From: Archilochus colubris
Lineage: Eukaryota > Chordata > Aves > Apodiformes > Trochilidae
DNA: 64,000 bases
Direction of reading: 5' to 3'
Assembly (NCBI GenBank): GCA_023079485.1
Contig: CM041084.1
Location: 71,271,709 to 71,335,708 of the forward strand
Positions 24,801 to 37,233 of this stretch are shown one piece after another (position 1 is the first letter of the stretch; the number at the start of each line of letters is the position of its first letter). The position numbers and the translations under genes were made by a program. Under the pieces are notes generated by a model, which worked only from the letters and a program-made list of their open reading frames with translations, had not been told where the DNA came from and did not search any database.

Positions 24801-26918
24801 TTATGACCATTAAAAGAGTTTTGACAGAAACCTGAATGAAAGAAACACTTCTAATTGATTAAACCAACAGCAAATTTAGACAAATGTCTGAACGTAGAAT
24901 GGCATGTCAGGTTTGGAATGACTTTATTTATCAAGATTTCTTTTGCTTGACAGATATTGTATTTAATATGTATATTCCCATCAGCATGGTGTAGCTCCAG
25001 ATTGCTGGTATGGAGAGTATGTTGCAGGATGAAGCTATGAATTTATTAAACACAATGTGTTTTTTGACGAAGTTGATCATCCAGTCATGGGAAAGAAATA
25101 AGAACTTGGGTCTAGGCAACCAAACACTGAGCCCCAAAGGAATAATTGGAAGCAGTCAGTTTGCAATAACACAGGCTACAAGTGGCTTGTGCATAATAAT
25201 CAGCAAGCAGTTGGGAGGAACAAACAAATGGCAGCAATCATTGTCCGCTCATAGGTAATTACCATAAGAAGAAAAAGAGCTAAAGTAATTGAATAAAATG
25301 TACATAGATTGTTTACTCAGCTCCATTAGCAGCAAGCATCACACTCTCATTAAAACTAAAAGACAAGAAATAAAACATTGCTTAGAGCTTCAGTGAAACA
25401 GTGATACTAGTTTCCACAACATTACCTGGGACTTTAAAAAATGCCCAAAAGAACACAAGAATGCAAAAGGTTCCTGTAAATACCTTTGCAAGTTAACCTA
25501 TTATGTATAGATAATGTACTATGAGTTGAATGCAGTTACCACTGACACAGCTTTCACTGGAAGTCAGGCAATAATTTAGGAGTTGGTTTTCACTCCTTCT
25601 GAAGTCAAGAGCAGTTTACTTTTGTCTTTGATAAACCTTTGCAGCTGGTACTTGGAAAAGAGATCAAAATAATAAAATCCAGTCAGAGCTGAGAGAATCT
25701 TTCAAAGGTAACTTTGTAGGAGAAAGTCCTTTTGCAATCATGTTTACTTTTGCCTGTGCGTCTGCATCTAAATTTTAGGAGACTTTTTTGTTTCATACTT
25801 TCTTTTTCTTTTTTTTGGTAAAGGAATTTATTTTTAATCTTCTTTGCAGAAATATTTATTAGCCAATATGAATCTTCCCTTTCTTTTTTAAAGCAACTTT
25901 CTTTTCAATTTCATTCCTTTGAAATGAATCTTCTCCTACCCCCAATTTGTCAAGAAGCTCAAGTAATGTTTTCTAGAAAAAAAAGTACTGACCAAGTCAA
26001 CTTCTCTTTAATCATACAGCGAGTCTATAAAAATTTCACTTCCCTCAAGGCTTTAAGTAAATAAGCATCAGAGAAGTGATGTGAAACCTATGTTTTACTG
26101 GTGCACCATTCATTCTACTGGACAGGCTGCTCCGAATGGAAATCACAAAGGCCACATTTAAAAATGTAGTATAGTTATATAGATGTTACATATAGTTTAT
26201 ACACACATATATTAATATATATGTGTATACATACACACATATTGGTATTGATATCCACCTATGTTTACATATTCTACTCTGTCTACTCCTGTATTAGAGT
26301 GTTTTAAAGATACCCAGTAGCCCATTAATCCAGGTCCAAAATAAAAACACTTCAAATATTGGCTAAAATTAAATTTGAATTGCAGCTTTGCTTTTCAAGA
26401 CAGTGCTTGAATGTCACCTGCCTTTCTTAATTTTTAAACAACATACAAAATGAAGTCATCCTTGAAACCATTTTTACATGAGTAGATCATACAACTGAGT
26501 CCACAAGGAGGGAACTTCATTTATTATTTATACTTCACTAGCACACACTGTGTAAGGCTCTTTCCATAGAGACAGTTCAACATGTAGTTCCATTGATTTC
26601 CTGAAGCATTTCTTTGCACATGTTCTCAAGAAAACCCAAAAGGGCTGTATGTGGATGTCCAAAATATAAGAGGAAGGAGATGGTATCTGGCCATACATCT
26701 TGCTATTATAAGCATTACTTAAGTTATGCAACATATCATGGGACAGAATTCCCCAAACTGTATTGAAAAGCTAAATCTTGAATTGGAAATAGCTTCCAAT
26801 AACTTAGCAGAGTCGGTTTAGTGTTTGGGCTAAGTAGCACAAATGAGAGGGAAGCTAAATTAGCTAGGACACTACGCCAAACTAATGATGCCCAGGACGA
26901 CAGAAACAGCTATGATCC
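21858..26918. other. AT-rich non-coding stretch, no gene seen
   Basis: The open frames are short and unrecognised. There is a TA/CA-rich patch at about 26196-26241. The 25010-25260 segment holds a longer stop-poor stretch (82 codons), but no domain or splice context supports coding. Confidence 0.6.
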
Positions 26919-27226
26919 TGTGGTGAGTTAACTTTAGCTGGAGGCCAGGTGCCCACCTCTATCACCTCAACTGGACTACTTCTCCTCAACTGGGCACTGG
27001 ATAGAAAATACAGATAAAAGAATCATGGGTCAAAATAAGGGCCCACTCAGCAATTAGTGTAATGGGTAAAACAGACTTGAATTGAGGAAATTAATTCAAA
27101 TTATTGCCAATCAAATGTCAGAGTAGAATAAGAAATAAAACCAAGTCTTAAAACACTTTCCTCCAACCCTTCTCGTCTTCCCAGGCCCAGGTTCAGTCCC
27201 AAATTCTCTATTTCCTTCCCCCACAT
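26919..27226 (-). mobile_element. avian ERV-type LTR, terminal part, interrupted by CR1
   Basis: This is the terminal part of a non-coding endogenous-retrovirus LTR. It begins TGTGGTGAGTT and continues with GGAGGCCAGGTGCCCACC, GGTCAAAATAAGG, GCAATTAGTGTAATGGG, TTATTGCCAATCAAA and CCCAGGCCCAGGTTCAG. I recognise this order from a common bird LTR whose 3' end, with an AATAAA-type signal, lies on the left here, so the element is read on the minus strand. It resumes at 27991 after a CR1 insertion. It is related to the LTR at 36214-37233, but its edge differs (TGTGGTG instead of TGTCATGG). No viral coding region is present. Confidence 0.8.
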
Positions 27227-27980
27227 CACAGAATCACAGAATGCTTTAGGTTGAAAGAGACCTCCAAGATCATCCCATCCAACCTTTGGCCAACACCACA
27301 AGCTAACTTCTAAATCATGTCCTTAAGGACCAGCTCCAAAAACCTTTTAAATATCTCCAGGGATGATGACTCCACCACTGTCCTGGGCAGGCCATTCCAA
27401 TGCCTGACAACACTTTCAGTGAAAAAGTTTCCTAACATCCAGTCTAAACCTCCCCTGGTACAGCTTCCATCTATTTCCTCTGGTCCTATCACAGTTCACT
27501 AAGGAGAAGAGGCTGTTTCTTTCCTTGCTCCAGCCTCCCTTGAGGTGGTTGAAGAGAGCTCTACGGTCTCCTCTCAGCCTCCTCTTCTCAAGACTGAACA
27601 CCCCCAGCTCCCTCAGCTGCTCCTCACAGGACTTGTGCTCCAGGCCCTGAATGAGCTTCATTGCCCTTCTCTGGACACGCTCCAGCACTTCTGTGTCCCT
27701 CTTACAGTGAAGTGCCCAGAACTGAACACAATACTCAAGATGCAGCCTCACCAGAGCTGAGTACAGATGGATGATCACCTTCCTATTTTTCCTGGCCACA
27801 GTGTTCCTAATACAAGCCAGGATGCCATTGGCCTTCTTGGCCACCTGCACACACTGATGACTCATAGGAAGTTGACTGTCAACCAGTACCCCCAGATCTT
27901 TTTCTAACTTACAGCTTTCTATCCACACTTCCCCAAGTCTTTATCTTACCATGGATTTGTTATGACCAAGGTGCCAGACC
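27227..27980 (-). mobile_element. CR1 LINE nested in an LTR
   Basis: This is a reverse CR1 of about 0.75 kb. Its 3' end on the left has decayed octamers (CACAGAAT twice, 27228-27243), then GATCATCCCATCCAACC. It runs through the ORF2 C-terminal region and stops near GACCAAGGTGCCAGACC, where the element is 5' truncated. LTR sequence of one family lies on both sides, so the CR1 inserted into the LTR. ORF2 has a frameshift near 27416-27492. It is more decayed than the copy at 6673-7932. Confidence 0.93.
27416..27928 (-). pseudogene. CR1 ORF2 C-terminal fragment with frameshift
   Basis: This 170-codon frame contains [54 protein letters not shown] and [15 protein letters not shown], the region of ORF2 after the RT domain. 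The natural C-terminus is in another frame (27310-27492: [19 protein letters not shown]). A frameshift therefore separates the two parts. The RT motifs are absent because of 5' truncation. It is non-functional. Confidence 0.9.
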
Positions 27981-27990
27981 TTGGTCATAA
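27960..27990. repeat. 12-bp inverted repeat at the CR1/LTR junction
   Basis: TTATGACCAAGG and its exact reverse complement CCTTGGTCATAA flank a 7-nt loop, TGCCAGA. The left arm is CR1 sequence. The right arm sits where CR1 similarity ends and the LTR resumes. It may be chance, or an inverted duplication made when the CR1 5' end was joined. Confidence 0.9.
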
Positions 27991-28266
27991 AAATGGTGCA
28001 GGGGGATGAGGAATGGGGGTTTCAGACAGATAATCACAAACTGGTTAATCACAAGCTGGTCCTTCCTGCTCATTCTCTTCCCCTGCTTCAATATAGGCTC
28101 CTCTCCATGGTTCCACAGACCCATCCAGGAGTCTGCTCCACACGGGGTCTCTGTAAGGTCAGTTTCTCCTTTGGGCATCCACCTACACCAGCCTGGAATG
28201 GATGTCTGCTCCACCATGGACTTCCATGGGCTGCAGGGAGGCAATCTGCTTCATATGGTCTTCACT
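27991..28266 (-). mobile_element. avian ERV-type LTR, second part after the CR1
   Basis: The LTR interrupted at 27226 continues with GCAGGGGGATGAGGAATGGG, GGATGTCTGCTCCACCATGG, CTTCCATGGGCTGCAGGG and ATGGTCTTCACTC. Such repeated CTGCTCC and GGGCTGCAG blocks typify the middle of this LTR family. The match stops near 28266, so the far end (the LTR 5' end in its own orientation) is missing. The small frames over this segment are not genes. Confidence 0.78.
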
Positions 28267-31200
28267 CTAAGGATGTGAAGGTATGCTTCCTTTAAGACTT
28301 AAGTAGAGTTCAAACTCTTAATGAATGAAAAGAAGAAACAGTTAGTTTATTTCTTCCTTCCCCACCTTGAGAGACAGGCACATGAGATATGCCTGAAAAG
28401 AACACAAATAAGCACTTAAACTATGCACAATAAACAAAATTAATATAGGTGACTGGAGTTCTTCACTACTCATGATAATTTGACAGGACAGAAAAGCATA
28501 AGGCAAAAATAAATGTAAAAGAAGAGTCTGCTACAGGCATGAGAAAAATGTAGGAAAGGACAAGGAAGGTCTTTACCTATTCCAGGGCTTAGGAAAAACT
28601 GATTCCACCACTGAGGCAGCACTGCTCTCAGCTGACAGGCTGATTCATATGGAGTTAGGATGCATTTTTCCAAGGATTAAACTCCCATGAGTTTCTTTCA
28701 TCAAAAGAGAAAGCCAGAAAGGTGAGCTCTTCTTTTTCACTGGATTTTTTCTTCAAAGTTAATTTCTTAAAATTCAGCGTTATCTAACAGCAGCCTCATC
28801 TCCAGCCTTCTCAGACTTCTCTGCTGTTTCATAGCCCTCAGAAAGAGAAACAGTCAAGTGGCAGACAAAGACTAAGATTATAAAGGTTTCTAGGAGTCAA
28901 TTCCATAATCAGTAAGTAAGGAGAGGACATAATTTTATGCCCTGAAGGTCAGTTCACTCTATTCTCCAAAGGGGCTATTTCTTGGAACGTAAATACATAA
29001 TTTAAAATATTGTGTCAGCAACACTAATGGGGCCTGATCCAGCAGCAGTAATTTTAGCCTTTGAGGTGAGGTGGCCTTTGGGTTCTCATTAGTGCAATAT
29101 GGTTGTAATTCAGCACTCATTTGCACTTCAACTCTATGTGATCAATCTTTGGCAGCTCACCTATCCAGCAGGAAGCCAACATACTGCAAACAGACGTGTA
29201 CTCTTCTTGCCTCCTTCCATAACTGTATGCCAAGTTGCTGGCACAGTATTTGAGGAAGAAAACCTTACATAAAAATAGGCTTTCTGCTTTCAGTCTTCTG
29301 ATACTATTGCTAATGATATTTTATTTGTCCTTTACTTTTTAAAAAAAACAAAATATGGTCAGAGGAGACAAAGCATATACTTTGAAGTTTTACTTATTGT
29401 ATGAGACTAGGGGTAAGAGGTGGAAAGAGAAATTGGTGCCATGAAACCCACAAGAAGATAATTGTTATGTAAGATAAAAAGGCTGTAGCCTTTCTTGTGT
29501 TCCCATTTTCTTCTGTGGGATAGACACTGTATGCCACCTGCTTGGAATTACATTCAGCTGCACAATTTCCTATTCAAAGCATAACTATATTCAGTTAATA
29601 GTCCCCATTCTTTGCTATTAAAAAATGCCTACAAATCCATTCTCCCTCCACAGATGAAATTTACATCTACATTATTTATTTCCTTAGTTGTGCTATTTCA
29701 AACCTTAGCGTATCTGGTGGATGCAAATGTCGGCAACTGTTTATATACAGGGTCCACACCCATGCATGTGGACACACTCACTCATGTGAAACTACATATT
29801 TATATATTCAGATCAATCTTTAAGCACTAAAATATATTTTTATGCATAGGTGCATAAACACAGTATTTATTGTGCCTATATATTTATTTCCAATAAATGA
29901 CATAAATTAGTTGACAAACTTTGGGTCTGTTCCACTGAGTCTGAGACATGTATACTGTATTGAGCTATAGTGCAGGAGTATAGTGCAGGAGTATATATGG
30001 GCACATACGCATGCACATGCATAAATGTGGGTGAGCATACACAAGCAGAAACAGTCTGTATATTCTTAATTTGTGAAGCATGTTTTTCTGTTAAGGAACT
30101 GTGAACAGCAAATGAAGCAGAAATCACTGAGCACTCTGCAAGTCAGATGCTATCTTGAGGCTCCAAAGATTTCTTAATTGACTAGGGTGAGGCCAGAAGC
30201 AAAAATGATTGAGCACCAAAGATGTGTGTAGAAACATTTTTGTGCTATTTCAATTTCCTTTCCCGACATCCACAAAACATCTCGCAAAGAAAGAAGGAAA
30301 CATTTAAAGGGTCACCAGTGCAAGAGGATAGTATTTTACACTGAATATTTGACAGAATTAGAAGCATGCATGATTCTATGATTTTTGCAAGAGGGCAAGG
30401 ACAATATTAGTTCTCAATTGTGAAATAAGGATACTAGGCTTGATTTCAACATTCTTCCCCAAGTATACCGTGTAATCATTTGATCTTTCTTTAGCCCTAT
30501 ATCTACCAATGAAATAGGCAATGTTTTGTTGCAAGCATTGAACTCTATGCAACTTGAAATAAAATCAAAACTCAAGCCAGTGAAGGGGAAAATGAATTGC
30601 ACTGGTTTTAAATAAGTATAAGAGGTATATTAAGGCATAGTCAAAACTATTGATTCTAAGCCTCTTATGGCTATTAATCTACAATAGAAAGCAACACTAA
30701 TTTATTAATTTTACATATTGGTGAAGTAGTATTTCCTTAGGTTCACAAGAAAAAAAAGTGTCATACTCTGTGTATTCCTATAATTTTTTATTTTATGCTT
30801 CTGTATAAAATATTACATGAATATGTGCAGAAACAGACATCTGCCTTGAACCATCATCATAGCCTTAAGCCCTGATCCAGTTTCCCATGACCAACTGTTT
30901 AAATGGTCTTCTTTTCCTCAGTCTTCAGGGTCTGCTGTGTCCGCCTTTTGAACCTGATAACTGACAAACTGAATTACAGTTTTGCTTTCAGTTTAAATCT
31001 AAGACTGCATACATTTGAAATTATATTTCCCCTCAACTTCTAAAATGTCACACTTTCAAGATGAATAACGCATTAAATAAATGAAAAATATTTATTTGAT
31101 TACTTCTTGCAACTACAAATATCCTGAGGAAAAAAAAAACCAAAAAACAATGTGAAGTTTTAAGATAAATGTTCATATATAGCTATAATAGTTACTTTAC

Positions 31201-33685
31201 CTCACAGTGTGTTCCAAGAGGCTATAATGTTTCTATATTTACCAGGATCGCTATAGTTTGCACAGCCCTGCTCTGTCCTTTTTTTCCCTGCTTGTACTAG
31301 TTCTTTTTTCTATTGCTTCCTCTATGGGTTTTTTCATTGGTAATTGCCTTTCTATATTTTCTATTTCTCACTTTTTTAAGGCCTCCCTTTCATTTTATGA
31401 CTGATTCTTTTCCTTTCTACCACATTCTCTATTCCACAGTGTGTAGGTTCAAATCTACAGCCTCTATTATCTGCTTTTATTCCCAAAGTCTAACTTCTCA
31501 GTTTCTCCATGTCCTTTTAATACTATCAATCCTTTCTTGATTTTGCTGATACCTCACAATGTCTAATTCCTGCTTCATTGCTTGGCCACCAACTGAAATT
31601 TGATTGACTGTCTGGGGACAGATAGGACTGAATAAGCTGTTATTTAAATCTTTTCATGGCCAGCTTTTTTAAATGCACCAAAAAAATTGAGACCATCAGC
31701 CTTCACCACCTGTCAGCAAATTTCAAACTCGCTGTGTTTAATTGGGTTTGGAAAAACAACCCCACAAATCTTGCATCCTCTATATACTGAGACAGTAAGT
31801 CCACAATCTCACTCCAATCTATTCTGGAGCACTGAACTCTGGCAGTGAATTTTAAATGGCCCGGTATCTCTTTGAAATCTTCCCTGATGCAGTAAATGTT
31901 CAGTATCATTGAAGTACTGGCATGACAGTTTATTTATAACTAATTTAGCCCACTTATCTTTTCATTGCAGAACAACAGAGCACCATGATTTCATGTTATT
32001 TGGGCACTCACTACCTTGCCAACAAAGATTAGGAGATGAGGTTCTGTCAAGCATTTTATTCTTTTTATGGCACCTGAGTAACCAGATGATGAAAAGCAGA
32101 TTTTTCCTCCCAGAGAATAAATCTTTAGTTCATTCTTCAGGCCCTTTGAACACAGAAAAAAATAAAATAAAATCAAGACTTGTACCTCACACTATGTTTA
32201 CTCTAAACTAGTACAAAGTACACAGAAGTTAAATATTTAAGATATGACCCATTCAGTGAGGAAAACAACTTTGCTTTTCAGAAACGCTGTCAGATTTCAA
32301 AGAAGTGTTTTCTCAATAAGCCATAAAATTAATATTTCTCTGATTAAACCCTCTTCCTAAATGAGACCTCATCCTTCTGAATTCTTGTTTGAAAATTCCA
32401 CTGTAAGTCAGGCTCTATAAATCTGCTTATTTTTTTTAAGAATTAATGACTTCTCTGTCCTGAGATGCTTAAGGCAAGCAAAGCAGAAGGTATTAAAAAA
32501 AAATAAAAAAGAATGAACTTGTTTCTCTTTAGTCAAAGAAAACATGAACTAAACCCCTTTGGAAAACCAGACAAAATTAATAACGGCTTAAATTTTATGT
32601 AATTTTCTAGTGAGGTCAGGAAGAAACATAAGGAGAAAGGTAAAATTAGAATTACAAAATGGTTTTCAATAACAGCATGCCTGGTTTCACTCTGGGACCA
32701 AAGGAGTCAAGGCAGCACTCTGAGAAAAAGTTAAAAGATCATGTTAGAAAAGGTGAATAACTTCATATTTCTGGTCCAGAGAAAGGCTGTTTCTTTCATT
32801 ATCACAGAGAGTTTTTAGTTCATTTTTCTGTCAGCAGAGGGTGGAGTCCATTATTCATTTCAGAAAAAGAAGACAGCTCTCCTCCTCTGTCAGAACCATA
32901 CCTGTTGACTATGTGAGTTGATTATTTTCCATGGAATTCCACTGCAACAGAGACGAGAACCTTTCACAACTTCAGGCACATCAGAAAACACAGGTGACTA
33001 CTCATACAAATATAAGCATGAACACACTGTGTCTAATCATCCCTTCTTTGGCTTGAATTTCAGTTTGGTTCATTTCTGTACTGCTAACTTATTGATGTCA
33101 CATGGTGTTTTCCATGGCTAATATTTCATGTGTCATACAATCTGTCAGGATAAAGCTGGGGATTTTGGCTGGGGACATTTGGAACATTTGGCAGTCAGCA
33201 AGGCATGAGAGGCAGTGAAGATTTTTTGTATAAGTTTATTAAAGAGATATGTCTAAACCACCAGCACAAAGATTGCTAGGCACAAAAAGGAAAATGCATT
33301 CTCAGGTAAGCCACTTTAAGACTTCATTGGAAGGGAGAGGTTACTTTTCAGGGGGACATAACATTATTGATCTTACATATGAGGGCTTTAAACTATGAAA
33401 AACATAAAAACATAGAAAAACATTAATTGTATTCAGATGGCTGACATAGTCTCATTCTTAGCATGATAAGTTCAGCATAGAACTTCTTAGTGACTTTGTA
33501 AAGGCTTTGCTTAGAATATCTAAGGTGTTTCTGAAATATTCTCAGTGTTAGAATTATATATGACAACCTGCAAAGAACAGGTACGTTTGCAGGAGACTCC
33601 AAAAAGGAAAAAAAAAGAAAGGCAGGACAAATATAAGCCTGTGAATTATAGACCAGATTCTCAGTGTTCCTAGAAAGACATAAAT
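28267..33685. other. AT-rich non-coding stretch, nothing recognised
   Basis: No gene or clear transposon was seen. A 13-bp direct duplication lies at 29966-29991. A pyrimidine-rich region lies around 31270-31500. Confidence 0.6.
29966..29991. repeat. 13-bp tandem duplication
   Basis: TATAGTGCAGGAG occurs twice without a gap (29966-29978 and 29979-29991). It is a small exact local duplication. Confidence 0.9.
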
Positions 33686-33738
33686 AGGTAGGTGGGTGGG
33701 TAGATAGATAGATAGTTAGATAGATAGATAGATAGATA
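33686..33738. repeat. GGTA/GGTG/GATA microsatellite
   Basis: AGGTAGGTGGGTGGG passes into (TAGA)n with one TTAGA interruption, about 53 bp in all. GATA-type arrays are usually length-variable. Confidence 0.92.
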
Positions 33739-34079
33739 TAAATGTAAAAAATAACAAATACACTACTACCAAAAAAAAATCCACTTTAATGACTTCAAAG
33801 AATAATAAGATGGGAAGTAACATCCAGCACAGATTAGTCAATAATAAATTATATAAGATCAGTCTTATTAGGACTTCTAAGAAAAGTCAGATGGTAAGGG
33901 GTATGTGTAAAAAGCAGAATGTATCATAAATGGACTTATTATGATGTTTATAAATCAGGATGCAGAGAGGCTAAAACTATATATAATGTTCAAATCCCCA
34001 AAATATTTGATTACATAAAAGGTTTGACTTATAAATTGCAGACTGGACAGGAAATAAGCAAGAAAGTTTTCAGTTGACA

Positions 34080-34285
34080 TCCGGGAGTTGTTCCAACATT
34101 AGGCATATCAGAGCATTAATGTCCACTCCCAAAGGAGAACATGCAAACTTCTGCCACTGGAAATTTTCAAGTACTGGTGAGACAAAAATCTGTCAAGAAT
34201 AGTTTAGCCCCAGCTGATCTTGCCCTTGGGCAACTAGATGTATTAGATGACCTCTTGGGATCCTATTTGCTATGATTTCTACCAT
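34080..34285 (+). mobile_element. old CR1-like LINE 3' fragment
   Basis: GGAAATTTTCAAGTACTGG, GACAAAAATCTGTCAAGAAT and GTATTAGATGACCTCTTGGGA follow the order of the ORF2 end and 3' region of old CR1 elements (GAGGTTTTCAAG, GACAAAGATCTGTC, TAGATGACCTCTGGAGG). The left limit is uncertain, and more of the element may extend back toward 33800. No terminal octamers can be read. Confidence 0.5.
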
Positions 34286-35899
34286 ACCTGTGTAAACATA
34301 ATGCTATTGACGCAAATTTAATTCATGCCTATAAACTTTTTTAAACTATTTTAAGGAAAAAAAAGAAAATTTACACTTAACACAAAGAAATGTTGCATGT
34401 GAAAGTTTGAGTTTTCATTGTTATATCAAAAGCAGAAGTTTGTTGTCCAAATTGGGACAGATGAGGAATGCCCAAAGGAAGACATGACTGCATGATGAAC
34501 TTTTCCTCCATTTTGTCAGCTGGCTGCAGTTATGTTTCCAGCATATTTAGCTGCTTGTGTTTTGAGCAACCCAACAATTCTACTGGAGGAAAAATGCAGA
34601 ATCCTACTTCTGGCAGAACTTTCATCTCAAATTTCCCAGAAGAGAAGACTCAACTAGTCTCCAGAATATATCACTCCTACCCTCAGTAACCATCATCTTT
34701 GCCCACAGGATATGAGAAGACACCCAGAAGGGCTATCTGGAGTGCAGCACTGGCAAGGAAACTTGACAGAAATATGACTTCTCATATAGGCTTAGCTCAT
34801 ACAGGAACTCAGGCTTGTGAGCTGACGGTACTTTTGGAATGGCACTGTTAAGAGCAGAGAATCATGAGGACAGCATAAAAGTACTATACAGAATTTTCAC
34901 AATGAGATTTGAAGACGTGGGGACTGTGAAAGATACAGGCACTGCCCTAATCTTAGCTGTTGTTGGATTGGTTTTCTGCATGAGTACCTTTCCATTCAAG
35001 AGCACTGTGTTCCTAAGGCTGATCTTACAGTTTCCTTCCTTGCACAAGAAAGAATTGTGTGCAGATGGTCAGTTTTCTTTCATGTACACTTCTCAGGAGG
35101 GAGTCAGACCCCATAGCAGGAAGTATTGAACATCTTGCAAGTGACCTTGAGAAAGCTGCATCCACCTTTTGCAGACTCTATAGGCATAGTAAGTGAAGAT
35201 TGTGTTTGTGTATTCTGCTGATAAATTGAACACTTAACTGAACTAAAATAAACTTCAAAAGCTAATGAAGATCAGGCATAGTTATGACAGATGTCTGAAA
35301 AATAGAGGTTATCATAAAATCACTTGTATGTGTGCATGTATGCATATCTTTGTGCAGATGGACAAGCATATAGTCATCCTCTAGAGCATATGGCATTATC
35401 CAATTGTGAAATTGAGCCAAGCAAATTCAGTTTTAGAAGAGGGCAACAATGTTCCATGTCTTCTCCATTCTAGAGCAAGTCAATTGCTGCTGGTGATTGC
35501 TAGACTTCATTTCAGATTATCCGTGCACAGTAGCATATGGCTGCTCTATGGTTATTTTAAAAGAAGATAACCTAACTACAAAAAAATCCCAGGCAAATTT
35601 AGTAAAAGACAGTGAAGTGCTTGGGTGGTTGAGCCTCTCATAGTGAACACATTACAGTGTCTGATGGAATCCCAGACATGCAGTTCCGCACCAAGCAAAG
35701 CTTCTTAATTTATAGTGCTGCATGGAAGTTAATAAAATTGCAAATAGAACTTCTTCTAAGTCTGTCTTTTCTTATGGTCTGGTAATTTCCCAATATTGAA
35801 CTTTTCAAGTATGGAGGTGAAGTGTGATAATCCCAGTGGGATCTGGAACCTATATGTTTCAGTCAAGGAACACAAAATAAAACAAAGGGCTAGAAAAGA
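34286..35899. other. non-coding stretch, nothing recognised
   Basis: It contains an open frame of 96 codons (34839-35129) with no recognisable domain and no splice or promoter context. I do not call it a gene. Confidence 0.55.
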
Positions 35900-36213
35900 G
35901 GTTGTAGCAATGCATACTTTATAAACTAGTTTAACACAGTGCTTATCAGACCATACCTGAAGTACGGTGTCTGGTTCTGGTCTTCACAATTTAAGAGATG
36001 TGGGCAGACTGGATTGGACCTGAAGGAGGGCTGTGAAGCTGATAAAAGAGCTGGGGAACCTGCCCTATGAGGAAAGGCTAAAGGAGTTAAGTCTTTTCCC
36101 CATGAAGAAAAGGCTTGGTGGAGACCTCATCACAGTATTCTAGTACTTAAAGGACAACAACAAAGAGGTTGAAGGCTCTGTCTTCACAAGAAGCCACATG
36201 AAGAGGACAATGG
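35900..36213 (+). mobile_element. CR1 LINE fragment ending at the LTR
   Basis: This is a forward CR1 ORF2 segment: CAGACCATACCTGAAGTACG (the RPYLKYGVWFW region), AACCTGCCCTATGAGGAAAGG (the NLPYEERL region), GAGACCTCATCACAGTATTC and TTCACAAGAAGCCACATG. It belongs to a different CR1 subfamily from the other copies. It stops exactly where the LTR begins at 36214, and its expected downstream portion is not found after the LTR. Confidence 0.85.
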
Positions 36214-37233
36214 TGTCATGGTTTAGACTCAGCCAGTACCAACCAGGTCATTGCTCGCTCACCCCCCACCCCCCCATGGCACAAGGGGGAGAAATTCCTC
36301 CTTAAGGGTCATGAAGCGACACAAGGATAGGGAGGTTTGCATTCCCCAATTACAGTAATAGGCCAAAACCAGGCAGGTTCAACTTGGGAAGGAAAACCTA
36401 ATTTAATCTACCTAGATAAAGAGAAAACATGGCCAGATCTTAATATCTTGCCCCCCGCATATCACCCTTCTTCTCAGGCACGTATCCCTTCACTGCTGCC
36501 TCCCCTTCAGGGCACAGGCAAGGGGCAGTGGGGTGTTTAGGGTCAGTTCCCCACATGGTGTTTCTGCCACTCTTTCCTCCTCCAGGGGAGGACTCCTCAC
36601 ATTCTTTCCCCTGCTCTAACACGAGCTCCTTCTCCCGGGAGAGTCCTTCAGGAACCCCTGGGACATGAGTCCCTCCCACAGGTGCAGTCCCTCAGGCACA
36701 AACTGCTCCCACCTGGGCTGCACACAGAGTCACGGCTGCTGCCAGAGCAGTCACCTCTTCTGTCACAGGGTTCTCCATGGCTACACATCTGCACCTGCCC
36801 CTCTCCATGATCCTGCACAGGCTGCATCTCCACATCTGCCCATCAGGGGTTTTTCTCCATGCTCCTTCATGGACTGCCCCACCGTGCTCCTCCATGGGTA
36901 GTAGGGGGACAGCTGCCATCTTACCACCGACTGCAGAGAAATCTCTGCTCAGGCACCTTCTCCCCCTACTTCCTCACTGACACTGGTGTTTTTTCTCTAG
37001 AATTGCTTGCTCTCACTTCCTCCTCCCCTCTGCTGTTTTTTTTTTTCATATTTCTGCAGTTTTGTTTTCCATTTCTTCAGTATGTTACTCACAGAGGCAC
37101 ATCCAGCTTCCCATATCTGCCTTTGCCAGAATCCGAGCCAGAACTGGAACCAGGGGAACTTCCAGCAGCTTCTCACAGGAGCCACCTCTGTGGCTCCCCT
37201 GGTTCCAAAACAACACTGCACTAACCCAAGACA
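36214..37233 (-). mobile_element. solitary avian ERV-type LTR, about 1 kb
   Basis: This is a full-length solitary LTR with TG...CA ends (TGTCATGGTTTAGACTCAGCC at the left, AACCCAAGACA at the right). Landmarks of the family are TCCCCAATTACAGTAATAGG, TCTTTCCTCCTCCAGGGG, AGGACTCCTCACATTC, CACCTTCTCCCCCTACTTCC and GAGCCACCTCTGTGGCTCCC. In the family orientation it reads on the minus strand. It is the most GC-rich part of the window. Flanking 5-mers AATGG and TCTGG agree at only 3 of 5 bases, so a target duplication is unproven. No internal viral genes are present, consistent with LTR-LTR recombination. Overlapping small frames are not genes. Confidence 0.82.

Noticed and set aside
25010..25258. 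82-codon frame and stop-poor segment as a possible exon or conserved element
   Set aside because: No domain or flanking splice evidence was found. Conservation cannot be tested from one sequence.
4238..29130. Similar 24-mers at 4238-4261 and 29107-29130 (21 of 24 bases match) as copies of an old repeat
   Set aside because: The similarity does not extend into the flanks, so it is too short to call by eye.
31443..31458. GGTTCAAATCT as a tRNA B-box
   Set aside because: No A-box at the right distance and no cloverleaf-forming arms were found.
34839..35129. 96-codon frame as a possible exon
   Set aside because: No recognisable domain, splice pattern or regulatory context was found. Length alone is not enough.
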